From an uncultured Candidatus Actinomarina sp. (GTDB lineage Bacteria > Actinomycetota > Acidimicrobiia > Actinomarinales > Actinomarinaceae): DNA of 38,508 bases. The stretch lies in NCBI GenBank assembly GCA_902510995.1, contig CABXDL010000011.1:1-38508 (forward strand), given 5' to 3'. A program made the position numbers and the translations under genes. The notes below the pieces were generated by a model. That model was given only the letters and a program-made list of their open reading frames with translations. It made no database searches and was not told where the DNA came from. Positions 17,668-27,760 of the stretch are shown piece by piece; within the stretch, counting starts at the first letter, position 1, and each line of letters begins with the position of its first letter.

Positions 17668-18966
17668 TTACGGCCAAGAATTTTCAACAGTGTCTAATGC
17701 TGTATCAATATACCCTGGACCTTCGACTGCTAAGTTCATCATTTCTTTCCAGAATGAACCAGCGCCAACCTCAGGTGGCATTAAGTCTGAAGCATCAAAT
17801 CTGAAGCTATTTGCACTTAACGCAGCTGCGATTGTGTCACCAAGAATCTTATTGATAGGTGCTGCATACAATGATGTATCAAAACCTGTGTGAGCACTTA
17901 AACGTGCATTGTCAGGTCTAGTAGCAACATTGTTGTAGAATTCTGCACTTAACATGTATTCAGCAACAGCTTTTGTTGCGTCTCTATCATTAAATGCACC
18001 CCACATGTCTCCGCCACCTAAAGCAGCAGCTGGAAGACTTGCATCAATTGATGGGAATGGGAATACTGTTGTAACAGTTCCTGCTCCCGCTTTTTCACCT
18101 TCAGGCCAGAATCCTGTAATAAAAGAAGCTTGTCTATGCATGAAACAACCTGGGTTGCCATTAGCATCTTTTGAGAACATTGGATCTTGTGCATTACCGA
18201 AGTATGTTGATACGATAGCATCTGTACCACCTACAACATATCCTTCTGTATGCATAATTTGGCTAAGAAGGGTAGCAGCGTTTTTAACCATTGGATCGTT
18301 GAATGGAATATCGTGGCTTACCCACTTATCATATGAATCTACACCGTCTCCAGTTCGAAGCATAATATCTTCCATCCAGTCAGTGGCTAACCAACCAGAA
18401 GCACCATTTGAATACATACCGAAACAGAATGGATTCATTCCGTCAGCAACAATTTGATCTGCTAGAGCAATCAATTCGTCCCATGTAGCTGGAACAGAAT
18501 ATCCTCTTGCTTCAAATTCTGCTGGTTGATACCAAACAATACTCTTGAGGTTCGCTGCATTAGCACCACCATAAATTACACCATCTACCACACCTAGTCC
18601 TACTAAGTATGAAGAGAAGTTTGTTTGATACTCATCTAAGTCGATCCCTAGATCACCTAGTGGAGTTAACATTCCTCTGGTTGCAGCATCTACTACTGCA
18701 CCTGGTTGTGGCCATAACGCGAAGTCAGGTGTATCACCAGACTCCATTTGAATTTGAATTTCTTGCTCAAAGTTATCTGAACCTTGGTAGGTAACAACTA
18801 TTCCTGTTTCCTCCATAAAAGGTTCAAATGCAGCTCTAAATCCATCTTGGTCTGTACCAATTAAAGCACCAGTAATGGTGACTTCTTCGCCTTCGAGGCT
18901 TCCGCCTCCACAAGCGCCAAGAATTAGAGTGAGGAGCAAAAAACTAACCAATAAAGGTTTCTTCAT
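17668..18966 (-). CDS. Extracellular sugar-binding lipoprotein (ABC solute-binding protein, alpha-glucoside-type candidate)
   Basis: Lipobox LILGACGGGS, SBP family 1 features, first gene of the permease operon. Confidence 0.92.
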   Translation of the reverse strand: MKKPLLVSFLLLTLILGACGGGSLEGEEVTITGALIGTDQDGFRAAFEPFMEETGIVVTYQGSDNFEQEIQIQMESGDTPDFALWPQPGAVVDAATRGMLTPLGDLGIDLDEYQTNFSSYLVGLGVVDGVIYGGANAANLKSIVWYQPAEFEARGYSVPATWDELIALADQIVADGMNPFCFGMYSNGASGWLATDWMEDIMLRTGDGVDSYDKWVSHDIPFNDPMVKNAATLLSQIMHTEGYVVGGTDAIVSTYFGNAQDPMFSKDANGNPGCFMHRQASFITGFWPEGEKAGAGTVTTVFPFPSIDASLPAAALGGGDMWGAFNDRDATKAVAEYMLSAEFYNNVATRPDNARLSAHTGFDTSLYAAPINKILGDTIAAALSANSFRFDASDLMPPEVGAGSFWKEMMNLAVEGPGYIDTALDTVENSWP

Positions 18967-18998
18967 TATTTATTTCCCCTTTGTATACGTACGTAGCC

Positions 18999-19015
18999 AA
19001 AGATATTTTATCTTT
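18999..19015. promoter_or_regulatory. Candidate operator: palindrome AAAGATA-TTT-TATCTTT
   Basis: Perfect 7-bp arms separated by 3 nt, lying just downstream of a predicted promoter and upstream of the SBP start codon. Confidence 0.5.
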
Positions 19016-19026
19016 AACTGCTATTA

Positions 19027-19054
19027 ATTATATAAAAAATGTTTTTTTTGTTAA
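19027..19054 (-). promoter_or_regulatory. Predicted sigma70-type promoter of the sugar operon
   Basis: On the minus strand: TTAACA (19054-19049), 16-nt spacer, TATAAT (19032-19027). Confidence 0.55.
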
Positions 19055-19113
19055 TAGTTCTTAACTTTTTTTTTATTTTAATTTGATTTTTAAAAATAAT
19101 ATATTAAATTATG

Positions 19114-19197
19114 TGCCCGAGGGGGGACTCGAACCCCCACATCCTTTCGAATAACGGATTTTAAGTCCGTCGCGTCTACCAATTCCGCCACCCGGGC
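19114..19197 (-). tRNA. tRNA-Leu (anticodon UAA)
   Basis: Reverse complement GCCCGGGTGGCGGAATTGGTAGACGCGACGGACTTAAAATCCGTTATTCGAAAGGATGTGGGGGTTCGAGTCCCCCCTCGGGCA; anticodon loop with TAA, long class II variable arm; CCA not encoded. Confidence 0.96.
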
Positions 19198-19216
19198 TAC
19201 CTTCTAGTAATTAAAT

Positions 19217-20128
19217 TTAATAATTTTTTAGAATTAGCCCTTCTAAAATATCACTTTTTGAAACTTTTAGCTCATTTATTTCAAATTTTTTCATTAATGA
19301 GTAAACCAATAATGCTCCGGATGTAAGCGTTTTTCCTCTTTTTGGATCAAGAGACCCGTGCTTTCCTATTATTTGTGAAACAGTCATTGATTTGAGTTTA
19401 TTATAAAAAGATTCAATCCATGCATAATCAATAGTTTTTAAATGTATTTCCTCATCATTATATTTTTTTTGATCTAAAAATATTGAAGCTATCGAAGTAA
19501 AGGTCCCTGACACTCCAATCAAACGTCTATTTGAAGAATCTTCAAAGAAATCTAAATTATTATTTATAAATTCAATAGCTAAGGTTTCTTCATTGGATGT
19601 CGTAGGATTCTGTTTAAGAAAACTTTCATTCAAAGACACAACTCCAAAATTTAATGAGTTCACATTTATTTTATTTTGTTGATCATAAATTATCTCAGTA
19701 CTTCTGCCCCCAATATCAACAATTAATAAATTATCTCCTAATCCTTGCTCTGATAGAACACCAACACTTGTAAGCTGGCCTTCCTCTTCTCCCGTAATCA
19801 CTCTGATTTCAAGATTAAATTTTTGTTTTATTTGTTCAATAATCGCTTCTGAATTCTCAGCATCTCTAAATACTGCTGTACCAATACATAGAATTTGATT
19901 GGTTTCATATTTTTCAATTTCTTTTAGATACGTTCTTAAAGTTTTAAATAATCTTTTTTTTGAATCTGCAGATATATTTTTTGATTCCTCGAGACCTTCA
20001 CTTGTTTTTGTTACATTATGAGTTTTATATAATTTTTTTAATTCCCCATTTTTTACTTCAGATATGAGTAACCTTGTTGAATTTGAACCACAATCTATAG
20101 CGGCAACTACTACCACTTGCTCTTCCAT
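19217..20128 (-). CDS. Ppx/GppA-family exopolyphosphatase
   Basis: AAIDCGSNSTRLLI, LLIVDIGGRSTEIIY, LIGVSGTFTSIASI motifs. Confidence 0.92.
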   Translation of the reverse strand: MEEQVVVVAAIDCGSNSTRLLISEVKNGELKKLYKTHNVTKTSEGLEESKNISADSKKRLFKTLRTYLKEIEKYETNQILCIGTAVFRDAENSEAIIEQIKQKFNLEIRVITGEEEGQLTSVGVLSEQGLGDNLLIVDIGGRSTEIIYDQQNKINVNSLNFGVVSLNESFLKQNPTTSNEETLAIEFINNNLDFFEDSSNRRLIGVSGTFTSIASIFLDQKKYNDEEIHLKTIDYAWIESFYNKLKSMTVSQIIGKHGSLDPKRGKTLTSGALLVYSLMKKFEINELKVSKSDILEGLILKNY

Positions 20129-20631
20129 TTAATATTTTTATTATAGTTTTCATCAACACATGGCTCTTCGCAATTAAATCCACCGACAGATTCTATTACT
20201 ATCTTTCCAATAATATTTTTATTTGTGGCTAGCTCGTCTGCTAAGTGTGAATGTAGACATTTTATACTTTCTTTTGCTCCTCCGACTCCACCTGTTGGGT
20301 TAATTAAATTTTCTTTATTTATATTTTCTCTATTTCTTTCTTCCTCATAAGACTTTTGCCTCTCAGTCCATTGTTGATTCAAATCTTTATTTTCATTTAA
20401 CTGTTTGTCTAATTCCTTAATTAGACCTTGCGATTCAAGAGACCCAACTTTTTTATTATACATTGGACATGTAAGCCAATAGCTTGTCGGAAAAGGTGTG
20501 CCATCATCTAAGTTAGAAGGTACTTTGATTACAGCAGGAAGGTTGTAATGGCAACTTGATGCAACTTCCACTTTACTTCTAAGAGATCTGCCAAGTTGAG
20601 TTTCTACAATTTTTTTATTTTTACTCGCCAT
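20110..20631 (-). CDS. DUF501 family protein
   Basis: RSLRSKVEVASSCHYNLPAVIKVPSNLDDGTPFPTSYWLTCP...VKCLHSHLAD-like pattern (IKCLHSHLADELATNKN); sits between divIC-like gene and ppx as in Actinobacteria. Start taken as ATG inside ATGGCGAGTAA overlap. Confidence 0.88.
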   Translation of the reverse strand: MASKNKKIVETQLGRSLRSKVEVASSCHYNLPAVIKVPSNLDDGTPFPTSYWLTCPMYNKKVGSLESQGLIKELDKQLNENKDLNQQWTERQKSYEEERNRENINKENLINPTGGVGGAKESIKCLHSHLADELATNKNIIGKIVIESVGGFNCEEPCVDENYNKNIKWKSKW

Positions 20632-21013
20632 TTGTGCCAACAATGAATTCTATAAAATACTGAATAAAACTTTTGCTTCTCTCACTTTGAAGTGTCTCGT
20701 CTAATGGTGTTAATGGTTCAGGAACTTCAAAAATATCTATTGTTTCACCTGGTTTTCCATACCCATTTTCACGCAAGATAACACCAACTTTCTCAGGATC
20801 ATCAAGGTTTTCTATTTGTTGTGATAATACTTCAATATCTACTTTTAATTCATTTATAAGCTCTGTTCTATTATTAACTTCATTTTCTAGTGATTTATAT
20901 TGATTAAAACTAGGTTTGCCTTTTTCAAAAACAAAAAATAATGACATAAATGAAATACCTAAGATAAAAATCTTTACTAACAAATTTCCTTTAAAAAATT
21001 TTAATTTTTCCAT
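20621..21013 (-). CDS. FtsB/DivIC-family septum formation initiator
   Basis: Single N-terminal TM then coiled-coil, [23 protein letters not shown]; between eno and DUF501. Confidence 0.82.
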   Translation of the reverse strand: MEKLKFFKGNLLVKIFILGISFMSLFFVFEKGKPSFNQYKSLENEVNNRTELINELKVDIEVLSQQIENLDDPEKVGVILRENGYGKPGETIDIFEVPEPLTPLDETLQSERSKSFIQYFIEFIVGTNGE

Positions 21014-22269
21014 TTTTTATTATTAAAAGTTTCGTAGCCTACTTTTTCTCCAATCCTAAGTAGTTCGTTATACTTTGATGTCCTCTCAGACCTTGCGGGA
21101 GCACCTGTTTTAATTTGTCCACTTGATATTCCGGTAACTAGATGGCTAATAAATGTATCCTCTGTTTCTCCTGATCTGTGAGATACCATAGATGTATAAT
21201 TATTCTCCTTAGCTAATTTAATTGTCTCAAGTGTCTCAGTTATGCTCCCAACTTGATTGATTTTGATAAGAATAGAATTGGCTGCATTTTGATTAATGCC
21301 TTCTTGTAGCATTTTTTCCTGAGTGACAAAAAGGTCATCTCCAACAAGTTGTGTCTTCTCTCCAATTTTTTCTGTTAATAAAGTCCAGCCTTCCCAGTCG
21401 TCTTCACTTAAACCATCTTCAATTGAAATTATTGGATATTGATTTGCTAAATTAACTAAGTAATCAACCATCTCAACCGAACTTAATTCTTTCTCTTCTA
21501 TTGAATACTTGCCATCCTTGTGAAACTCTGAAGCTGCTGCATCTAATGCTATCGAAACTTCTTCCTCAGGTTTGTATCCTGACTTTTCAATAGCTTGTAA
21601 TATTGTCTTTATAACTTCTGATGATGAATTAAGATTTGGAGCAAAGCCTCCTTCGTCTCCTACATTTGTAGATAAACCTTTTTCTTTAAGTAATTCTTTA
21701 AGAGTATGATATATCTCTACCCCTGCTTGAAGCGATAAATCAAATGTTTCAAAACCATAAGGAACAATCATAAACTCTTGAATGTCAACCTTATTATCTG
21801 CATGTGCACCACCATTCAAAATATTCATAAATGGCACAGGCAAAGAAGGGGCTCCATATATATTTGGGATAATTTCATATATATGTTTATTTGATGATTT
21901 TGAAAAAGCTTTTAAGTTTGCAAGAGATAGAGCCAATATTGCATTTGCACCTAGTTTTTTCTTATTATCTGAACCATCAAGGTCAATCATTAATTGATCA
22001 ATGTTTTTTTGGTTCGCCGCATCTTGACCTATCAATATATCTTTCATAGATGTATTTATATTTTCAACAGCTTTACTAACACCCTTGCCTAAATAGCTTT
22101 TATCTCCATCTCTTAATTCATAAGCTTCTAGTTTCCCTGTTGAGGCTCCTGATGGAACTGCTGCACGACCAAAAGAACCATCCTTTAAAGTAACATCTAC
22201 CTCAACTGTCGGATTAGCTCTAGAATCTAATATATATCTAGCGTGAATTTTATCTATTTTTGTATTCAT
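21001..22269 (-). CDS. eno: Enolase
   Basis: [65 protein letters not shown]. Confidence 0.98.
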   Translation of the reverse strand: MNTKIDKIHARYILDSRANPTVEVDVTLKDGSFGRAAVPSGASTGKLEAYELRDGDKSYLGKGVSKAVENINTSMKDILIGQDAANQKNIDQLMIDLDGSDNKKKLGANAILALSLANLKAFSKSSNKHIYEIIPNIYGAPSLPVPFMNILNGGAHADNKVDIQEFMIVPYGFETFDLSLQAGVEIYHTLKELLKEKGLSTNVGDEGGFAPNLNSSSEVIKTILQAIEKSGYKPEEEVSIALDAAASEFHKDGKYSIEEKELSSVEMVDYLVNLANQYPIISIEDGLSEDDWEGWTLLTEKIGEKTQLVGDDLFVTQEKMLQEGINQNAANSILIKINQVGSITETLETIKLAKENNYTSMVSHRSGETEDTFISHLVTGISSGQIKTGAPARSERTSKYNELLRIGEKVGYETFNNKKWKN

Positions 22270-22308
22270 AACCCTGTTATCTAAAACTAACAGAAATTTA
22301 AAAGTTTT

Positions 22309-23046
22309 CTATTCTATTTCAGCTTTCTTTGCTTCAATCCATAGTTTTTCAACATCAGAATTATCATTTATCTTGGATTCAACATATTTTGCACGATTAA
22401 TGAATCTTTCAGTGGATTTTTTAAGCTGTATTTCTGGGTCAGCTTCTATATATCTTGAAACATTAATTAAAGAAAATAATACATCACCTAATTCGTATTT
22501 TTTTTCTTCTTGACTTAATGCATCCTTTAACTCGTCTACCTCAGAAATTAAATCTGAAAGAGCCTCTTCATAGTTTTTATAAGATAAATTTAAACTTTCT
22601 GCTTTTCTCTGTACTTTAAATGCAGTTGTTATTGCAGGTAGATTTTTATTAATATCATCAAAGATTGAATTTTTATCTTCTTGTTTTATTTTCTCCCATT
22701 GTTTTTGGACTTCTTTAGGAGAATCTAGCTTTATATCTCCAAATACATGCGGATGTCTTTTAAGAAGTTTCTTATTCAGTGAATCGACTACATCGACAAT
22801 AGAAAAATATTCATTCTCACTTGCTATCTTTGAATGGAGCAAAATTTGTAACAATAAATCTCCAAGTTCACTTTTTAAGTTTTGAAATGACTCATCACTA
22901 TCATTCAACTTTGCTAAAGAATCTAGTAACTCGTATGCCTCTTCAATCAAATGCTTGGAAAGAGACTCATGTGTTTGTTCTTTATCCCAAGGGCACTCTT
23001 CTCTAAGCTTTGAAATAACATTTACTAACTCATCAAACTCTTTCAT
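22309..23046 (-). CDS. mazG: MazG family nucleotide pyrophosphohydrolase
   Basis: REECPWDKEQTHESLSKHLIEEAYELLDSL and second domain KYELGDVLFSLINVSRY. Confidence 0.93.
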   Translation of the reverse strand: MKEFDELVNVISKLREECPWDKEQTHESLSKHLIEEAYELLDSLAKLNDSDESFQNLKSELGDLLLQILLHSKIASENEYFSIVDVVDSLNKKLLKRHPHVFGDIKLDSPKEVQKQWEKIKQEDKNSIFDDINKNLPAITTAFKVQRKAESLNLSYKNYEEALSDLISEVDELKDALSQEEKKYELGDVLFSLINVSRYIEADPEIQLKKSTERFINRAKYVESKINDNSDVEKLWIEAKKAEIE

Positions 23047-23050
23047 AAAA

Positions 23051-24046
23051 CTATATTTTCTTCAAAGCTATATATTTTTCTTCTATTAACCAGTTAACAG
23101 TTTTTTTAATAAAGTCTTCTACTTTTATATATTCAACTCCTAGATCTTTTTTTGCTTTGGAGCCATCATATAAATGACCATTGGTTAAAACTCTTATTGA
23201 TTCAGAACAAATAAATGGTGGGTTTGAAGAAAATACTTTTATAAAATCTCCAAGCGGAGCAACTGTCTTTAGTGCTGGTTTAGGTATGTAAAATGGATTC
23301 CCTTCCCATTCTGTAATTGATTTCAATATATTAATAAGTTCATAACTTTGTAAATAAAAGCTATTCAAAACATATCTTTCATTGTTCTTGCCTTTTAATA
23401 AGCCCTTGTAATGACCTTCCGTGCAGTCATCTATATCGATAATTGAAATATTATTTTTTATAAGGGGTGGATATTTTTTTCTCAATGTTGAGATTAATAA
23501 TTTTGCTGTTCCTGAAACTCTCCCTGGGCCCTGCACTGAGGAAGGGTTAATAGATACAAACTCAAAATCTTTTGTATATTGGAAAGCTTCTTTTTCTGCC
23601 AGATATTTAGATTCTTCATATTTACTTAAAAAAGAACCTCGATGTACTGAAGACTCTGATCCAATAGTTCCATGTTTCTCTCCAAGGGTTACCGCTGAAG
23701 AAGTGTAAACAAATTTTTTAATTTTCAAATGGTTACCTAAAGCAAGCATTGACTTTGTTCCTTCAATATTTGTTGTAAACATACGAGAAGGATTCTTTGA
23801 GCACATCTGGTTGACTCCGGCAACATGAAAAATAGCATCGATATCTAAATTAAATAATCTATCTTTCAAAGAGTCTTCAAACAAGTCTCCTTTTATAGAA
23901 GTTACCCCAAGTTTCGCAAACTCATTATTACTAGTTTTAGATCTATCCAGAGCATATACTTTATGACCTTTGCTAGCTAACTTTTTCAATAACGGTTTGC
24001 CAACTACTCCGGTTGAACCGGTTATAAATATTTTTTCATATTCCAT
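23051..24046 (-). CDS. NAD-dependent epimerase/dehydratase (extended SDR)
   Basis: IFITGSTGVVGKPLLKKLASKGHKVYALDR, YEESKYLAEKEA (YxxxK). Confidence 0.88.
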   Translation of the reverse strand: MEYEKIFITGSTGVVGKPLLKKLASKGHKVYALDRSKTSNNEFAKLGVTSIKGDLFEDSLKDRLFNLDIDAIFHVAGVNQMCSKNPSRMFTTNIEGTKSMLALGNHLKIKKFVYTSSAVTLGEKHGTIGSESSVHRGSFLSKYEESKYLAEKEAFQYTKDFEFVSINPSSVQGPGRVSGTAKLLISTLRKKYPPLIKNNISIIDIDDCTEGHYKGLLKGKNNERYVLNSFYLQSYELINILKSITEWEGNPFYIPKPALKTVAPLGDFIKVFSSNPPFICSESIRVLTNGHLYDGSKAKKDLGVEYIKVEDFIKKTVNWLIEEKYIALKKI

Positions 24047-24585
24047 TATTGATTTTTATAGTACTCTCGAAAATATTGATATCCCGAAATATAAGAAAAT
24101 ATAAGTGCAAGGAATACGACTATTTCAGCTAAATCAAAACTTAGCAAATTAACATTAAAATCTAACATAACAAAACCTATTGACCAAAATTGAAAACTTG
24201 CTTTTAATTTACCAGTAATGCTTGGGGCTATCATCTTTCCTTCATTTCCAGCTATTCCTCTTAAAGCCATTACAATAAACTCTCTTGAAATTAGCAAAAC
24301 TGTAATCCAGATATTTACCCTACCTATTAAAGTAAATCCAATAAAAATAGTTGAGACAAAAATCTTATCAGCAATCGTATCCAGAAAAGCTCCCGTTTTT
24401 GTTGAAACGTCCCATTTTCTTGCAAGCATTCCATCAAAATAATCAGTCCAAGCTGCAACAAAAGCTATACCAGCAGGAACTAACATCAACCCTTCCTTTG
24501 AGCCGTCAGATAGTAAAAGAAATAGAATAACTGGTGAAGATAGGAGTCTAAATAACGCAAGTAAATCAGGAATATTTTTTTTCAT
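24046..24585 (-). CDS. pgsA: CDP-alcohol phosphatidyltransferase, PgsA-like
   Basis: TDYFDGMLARKWDVSTKTGAFLDTIADK matches DGxxAR...GxxxDxxxD. Confidence 0.9.
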   Translation of the reverse strand: MKKNIPDLLALFRLLSSPVILFLLLSDGSKEGLMLVPAGIAFVAAWTDYFDGMLARKWDVSTKTGAFLDTIADKIFVSTIFIGFTLIGRVNIWITVLLISREFIVMALRGIAGNEGKMIAPSITGKLKASFQFWSIGFVMLDFNVNLLSFDLAEIVVFLALIFSYISGYQYFREYYKNQ

Positions 24586-25181
24586 TACACTACATCAATT
24601 ATTCTTCGCTCAGAAGCTTGTTTTATTGCCATTTCTTTATCTTTAGGAAATACTTTAACAATATCTGTTGCATCTTCTAGTAGAAATTTAACTTCTTCTA
24701 TTTCTTCAGGACTAAACCTAGAAAGAACATAGTCTGCTGGATCAGTACCGCTAGGAGGTCTTCCAACCCCTATTCTTAAACGAAAATACTCTGTTGAACT
24801 AATGATATTGTTAATTGATTTAATTCCGTTATGACCCCCATCGCTACTACCTATTTTTAGCCTTAATCTACCAAAACCTAGGTCTATATCATCATGTACA
24901 ACTACCATGTTTTCATAATTGATGTTTTTATTCTTTATGTACTCTTTTATTGCCTCTCCTGAATTATTCATAGATACCATAGGAATAACTAGATCAAGTT
25001 TATATTCTTCTGTCTCGTAAGTGCCAATCTGGAATTTCCCAGATTTATGAGTTTTTAGATTAATTTCATTCTTTTCGGAAAAGTTAAATAAACAATCTGC
25101 ACCTATATTGTGCCGGGTCTTTTTATATTCTTTTTGAGGATTCCAAAGACCAACAAAGATTAGGTTTTTTTTATTCTCCAC
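24585..25181 (-). CDS. pth: Peptidyl-tRNA hydrolase
   Basis: FVGLWNPQKEYKKTRHNIG, VVHDDIDLGFGRLRLKIGSSDGGHNGIKSI, RLRIGVGRPP. GTG start at 25181 (after GAGGAAA) preferred over the ORF-track start. Confidence 0.93.
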   Translation of the reverse strand: MENKKNLIFVGLWNPQKEYKKTRHNIGADCLFNFSEKNEINLKTHKSGKFQIGTYETEEYKLDLVIPMVSMNNSGEAIKEYIKNKNINYENMVVVHDDIDLGFGRLRLKIGSSDGGHNGIKSINNIISSTEYFRLRIGVGRPPSGTDPADYVLSRFSPEEIEEVKFLLEDATDIVKVFPKDKEMAIKQASERRIIDVV

Positions 25182-25875
25182 TTTCCTCTGAGGACTCACC
25201 TTGATCAGCTTCCTCACCAGTCTCTTGACCTTCGACTCCTTCGACGCCTTCTTCTCCTTCAAGACCTTCTTCTCCTTCAAGACCTTCTCCTAGAACTTCT
25301 TCTTCCTCAACAACTGCTCTAGGGATATTGACTGTAACCAATATAGAATCATCATCTTCTGTAGCTAAAGCAACTCCCTCTGGTAAATCTACTTCTGTTG
25401 CAACTACATTATCACCTACATTTAATTCAGATATATCTATTTCAAGTGATGAAGGTATAGATGCTGGTAGCGCAACAATAGTGATTGTGTTGTTTATTGT
25501 CTGAACAACACCCTCCTCATCTTTAACACCAATAGGTATCCCAGTAAAGTCAAGGGAAACATCTGCTTCAACAGTTTGTGTAAGGTCTATTTGTATGAGA
25601 TCAACATGAACTATTTGATCTTTGTAAGGGTGTCTTTGTATCTCTCTTGGAAGTGCTGTAACAGTATCTTTTTTCCCAATTGATAGATTAAGAATGACGT
25701 TTGCTCCAGCATCAGTTTTAAGTGCATTATTAAATTCTCTTGCATCAATATATACAGACTTTGGTTCCATATCTAAACCATAAACAACTGCTGGTATTGA
25801 ACCTGAAGACCTTAATCTCCTTGATTCTGCAGAGCCTGTGTCTTTTCTAACTGTTGCTACTAATTTTGTTTCCAT
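25171..25875 (-). CDS. rplY: 50S ribosomal protein bL25 (CTC/TL5 form) with acidic Gly/Glu-rich C-terminal tail
   Basis: RSSGSIPAVVYGLDMEPKSVYID, REIQRHPYKDQIVHVDLIQIDL, tail GLEGEEGLEGEEGVEGVEG. Confidence 0.93.
   Translation of the reverse strand: METKLVATVRKDTGSAESRRLRSSGSIPAVVYGLDMEPKSVYIDAREFNNALKTDAGANVILNLSIGKKDTVTALPREIQRHPYKDQIVHVDLIQIDLTQTVEADVSLDFTGIPIGVKDEEGVVQTINNTITIVALPASIPSSLEIDISELNVGDNVVATEVDLPEGVALATEDDDSILVTVNIPRAVVEEEEVLGEGLEGEEGLEGEEGVEGVEGQETGEEADQGESSEESGE
25247..25282 (-). repeat. Two exact 18-bp tandem units in bL25 acidic tail
   Basis: CCTTCTTCTCCTTCAAGA x2 on the + strand, followed by diverged partial units. Confidence 0.85.
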
Positions 25876-25931
25876 GATTTCCTTACGAAGTATATAGAAT
25901 AATGAATTTTAATTACTATTTAAATCCTAAA

Positions 25932-26738
25932 TTACGATTTTTCAGTCGCTGTTCTTGCTGAAAATACAGCAAATGTAAGAGTAATAAAAGCAAATCCACC
26001 AGCAACTAAAAATCCTTTCAAAATATCATCTAAAACCCAACCTTCAATCATTATTGCTCTCATTCCTTCTAGTACATAAGTTGTTGGGTTATAAGCTGCT
26101 GCTGACTCCAGCCATCCCTTTAATGCATATCTAGGTGTAAAAGTTGGTGCTAGAAATAACGCTGGAAAAAATAGGAAGGTAGCTGCTTGTGCACCTTGTG
26201 ATGAACCAGACCTAACTCCAGCAGCGACAGAGTAACCAGCAAAACCCATACCCCAGAAAAAAGCCATTGCTAAAACAGCAAAATATCCTGAATTTCCTGT
26301 AGCAGGATCAGCTCCAATAAAATTACCTAGTGTCATAATCAGAGTTGCCTGTAGTAAAACCCTTATAGCTCCTACAGCTATTGGAGCAAGAATAATGGCC
26401 CATTTAGATATAGGCATTCCTTGATATCTTTTAAAAACTCCTGATTCTATATCTTCTACTAAGTAAATTCCTGATGCTCCACCGCTAACTGATGCTGAAA
26501 CAATTGAAACAGGAAGTATAAAATTTAGAAAGTTACCATTTGCAAAATCAAAAGGAGTGCCTGAAGCACTTCCTCCAAAAACTCCGCCTAAAGCTCCATC
26601 ATAAATGAGAAGAAAGAAAGCAGAAATAAATACATTTGGTAATTCAGCTAATGGTCTTCTAGCCAATCTAAGTAAAAGTCTTTTAGTTAAGATTCCTAGT
26701 TGTAGGAAAAATGGTGCACTTTGATTATTCATATTCAC
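25932..26738 (-). CDS. ABC-2 type transporter permease
   Basis: Multi-TM ABC-2 membrane protein directly downstream of its ATPase (14-bp overlap). Confidence 0.88.
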   Translation of the reverse strand: MNMNNQSAPFFLQLGILTKRLLLRLARRPLAELPNVFISAFFLLIYDGALGGVFGGSASGTPFDFANGNFLNFILPVSIVSASVSGGASGIYLVEDIESGVFKRYQGMPISKWAIILAPIAVGAIRVLLQATLIMTLGNFIGADPATGNSGYFAVLAMAFFWGMGFAGYSVAAGVRSGSSQGAQAATFLFFPALFLAPTFTPRYALKGWLESAAAYNPTTYVLEGMRAIMIEGWVLDDILKGFLVAGGFAFITLTFAVFSARTATEKS

Positions 26739-27705
26739 TCAATTCTTTCTCTGAATCTACTTCTTGGTCTGATGCACCTTCTAGTCTATACCCTGTAACT
26801 TGAAGAAAAACATCATCGAGTGAAGGCTTGCTTGCTGAAACAGAAGTTACTTCTAAATTCTTTTCTGAGAGCTTCCTTAATAAATCTGGTATCTTTTCTG
26901 CGCCATTCTCAACAGCTACTCTCAATTCATTACCTTCAATTTCAGAATTTAATATTAAATCTTTTGCTGTCTTTGAGTCTTCATAGTTATTAAAAATAAA
27001 TGTAATAACATCACCTCCAATTTGAGCCTTTAATTCATCTGGGGTCCCCTCTGCAACTACTAATCCATTATCAATTATTGATATTCTGTCTGCTAGTTCG
27101 TCAGCTTCTTCAAGGTATTGTGTTGTAAGGATTATTGTTACACCATCTTCTCTCAATCTTTTTATCTCATCCCATAAAACTCTTCTCGATCCTGGGTCAA
27201 GGCCTGTTGTTGGTTCATCAAGAAATAGAACCTCGGGTTTATGAACAAGGCTTAGACCTAAATCAAGCCTTCTTTTCATTCCCCCAGAATATGTTTTAAC
27301 CCTTCTATCTGCAGCTTCATTTAACCCTACTAACTCAAGCAATTCAGAAGTCCTCGTTTCAGCATCTTGTTTTGTAAAACCCCACAATCTTGCTGTTGTA
27401 AAAAATAATTCTCTTCCAGTAAGTAGGTTATCTAGACCTGTATCTTGCAAAGCAATGCCGATTTTCTCTCTTACTTTCTTATCTTCTTTCTCTACATCTA
27501 AACCTAAAATACTTCCTTTTCCTGATGTAACTCTTAATAGGGTCGTGAGCATTAATATAGTTGTACTCTTTCCTGCTCCATTAGGGCCTAATATACTGAA
27601 TATTTCACCTTCATTAACATGAAAACTCACATCTTTAACAGCTTCTACATCTCCATCTTTTGATTTAAATGTTTTCTTTAGATTTTTTGCTTCTACTGCA
27701 AACAA
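26725..27705 (-). CDS. ABC-2 transporter ATP-binding protein (DrrA-like)
   Basis: GPNGAGKSTTILMLTTLL, YSGGMKRRLDLGLSLVHKPEVLFLDEPTTGLDPGSR. Confidence 0.93.
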   Translation of the reverse strand: MFAVEAKNLKKTFKSKDGDVEAVKDVSFHVNEGEIFSILGPNGAGKSTTILMLTTLLRVTSGKGSILGLDVEKEDKKVREKIGIALQDTGLDNLLTGRELFFTTARLWGFTKQDAETRTSELLELVGLNEAADRRVKTYSGGMKRRLDLGLSLVHKPEVLFLDEPTTGLDPGSRRVLWDEIKRLREDGVTIILTTQYLEEADELADRISIIDNGLVVAEGTPDELKAQIGGDVITFIFNNYEDSKTAKDLILNSEIEGNELRVAVENGAEKIPDLLRKLSEKNLEVTSVSASKPSLDDVFLQVTGYRLEGASDQEVDSEKELSEYE

Positions 27706-27760
27706 CTTTATCCTTTCGTATAGAGTTATTTATGAAATAATAGTTTAGTCTATTTTTTTT

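Noticed and set aside
19114-19197. tRNA-Leu as an integration site for a mobile element
   Set aside because: No integrase, attachment-like repeat or phage genes nearby; flanking genes are ordinary housekeeping genes.
24585-25280. ORF-track start for pth giving a Lys-rich N-terminal extension (MKEKKVLKEKKASKESKVKRLVRK...)
   Set aside because: The extension is an out-of-frame reading of the bL25 Gly/Glu repeat. A GTG with upstream GAGGAAA at 25181 gives a normal Pth N-terminus.
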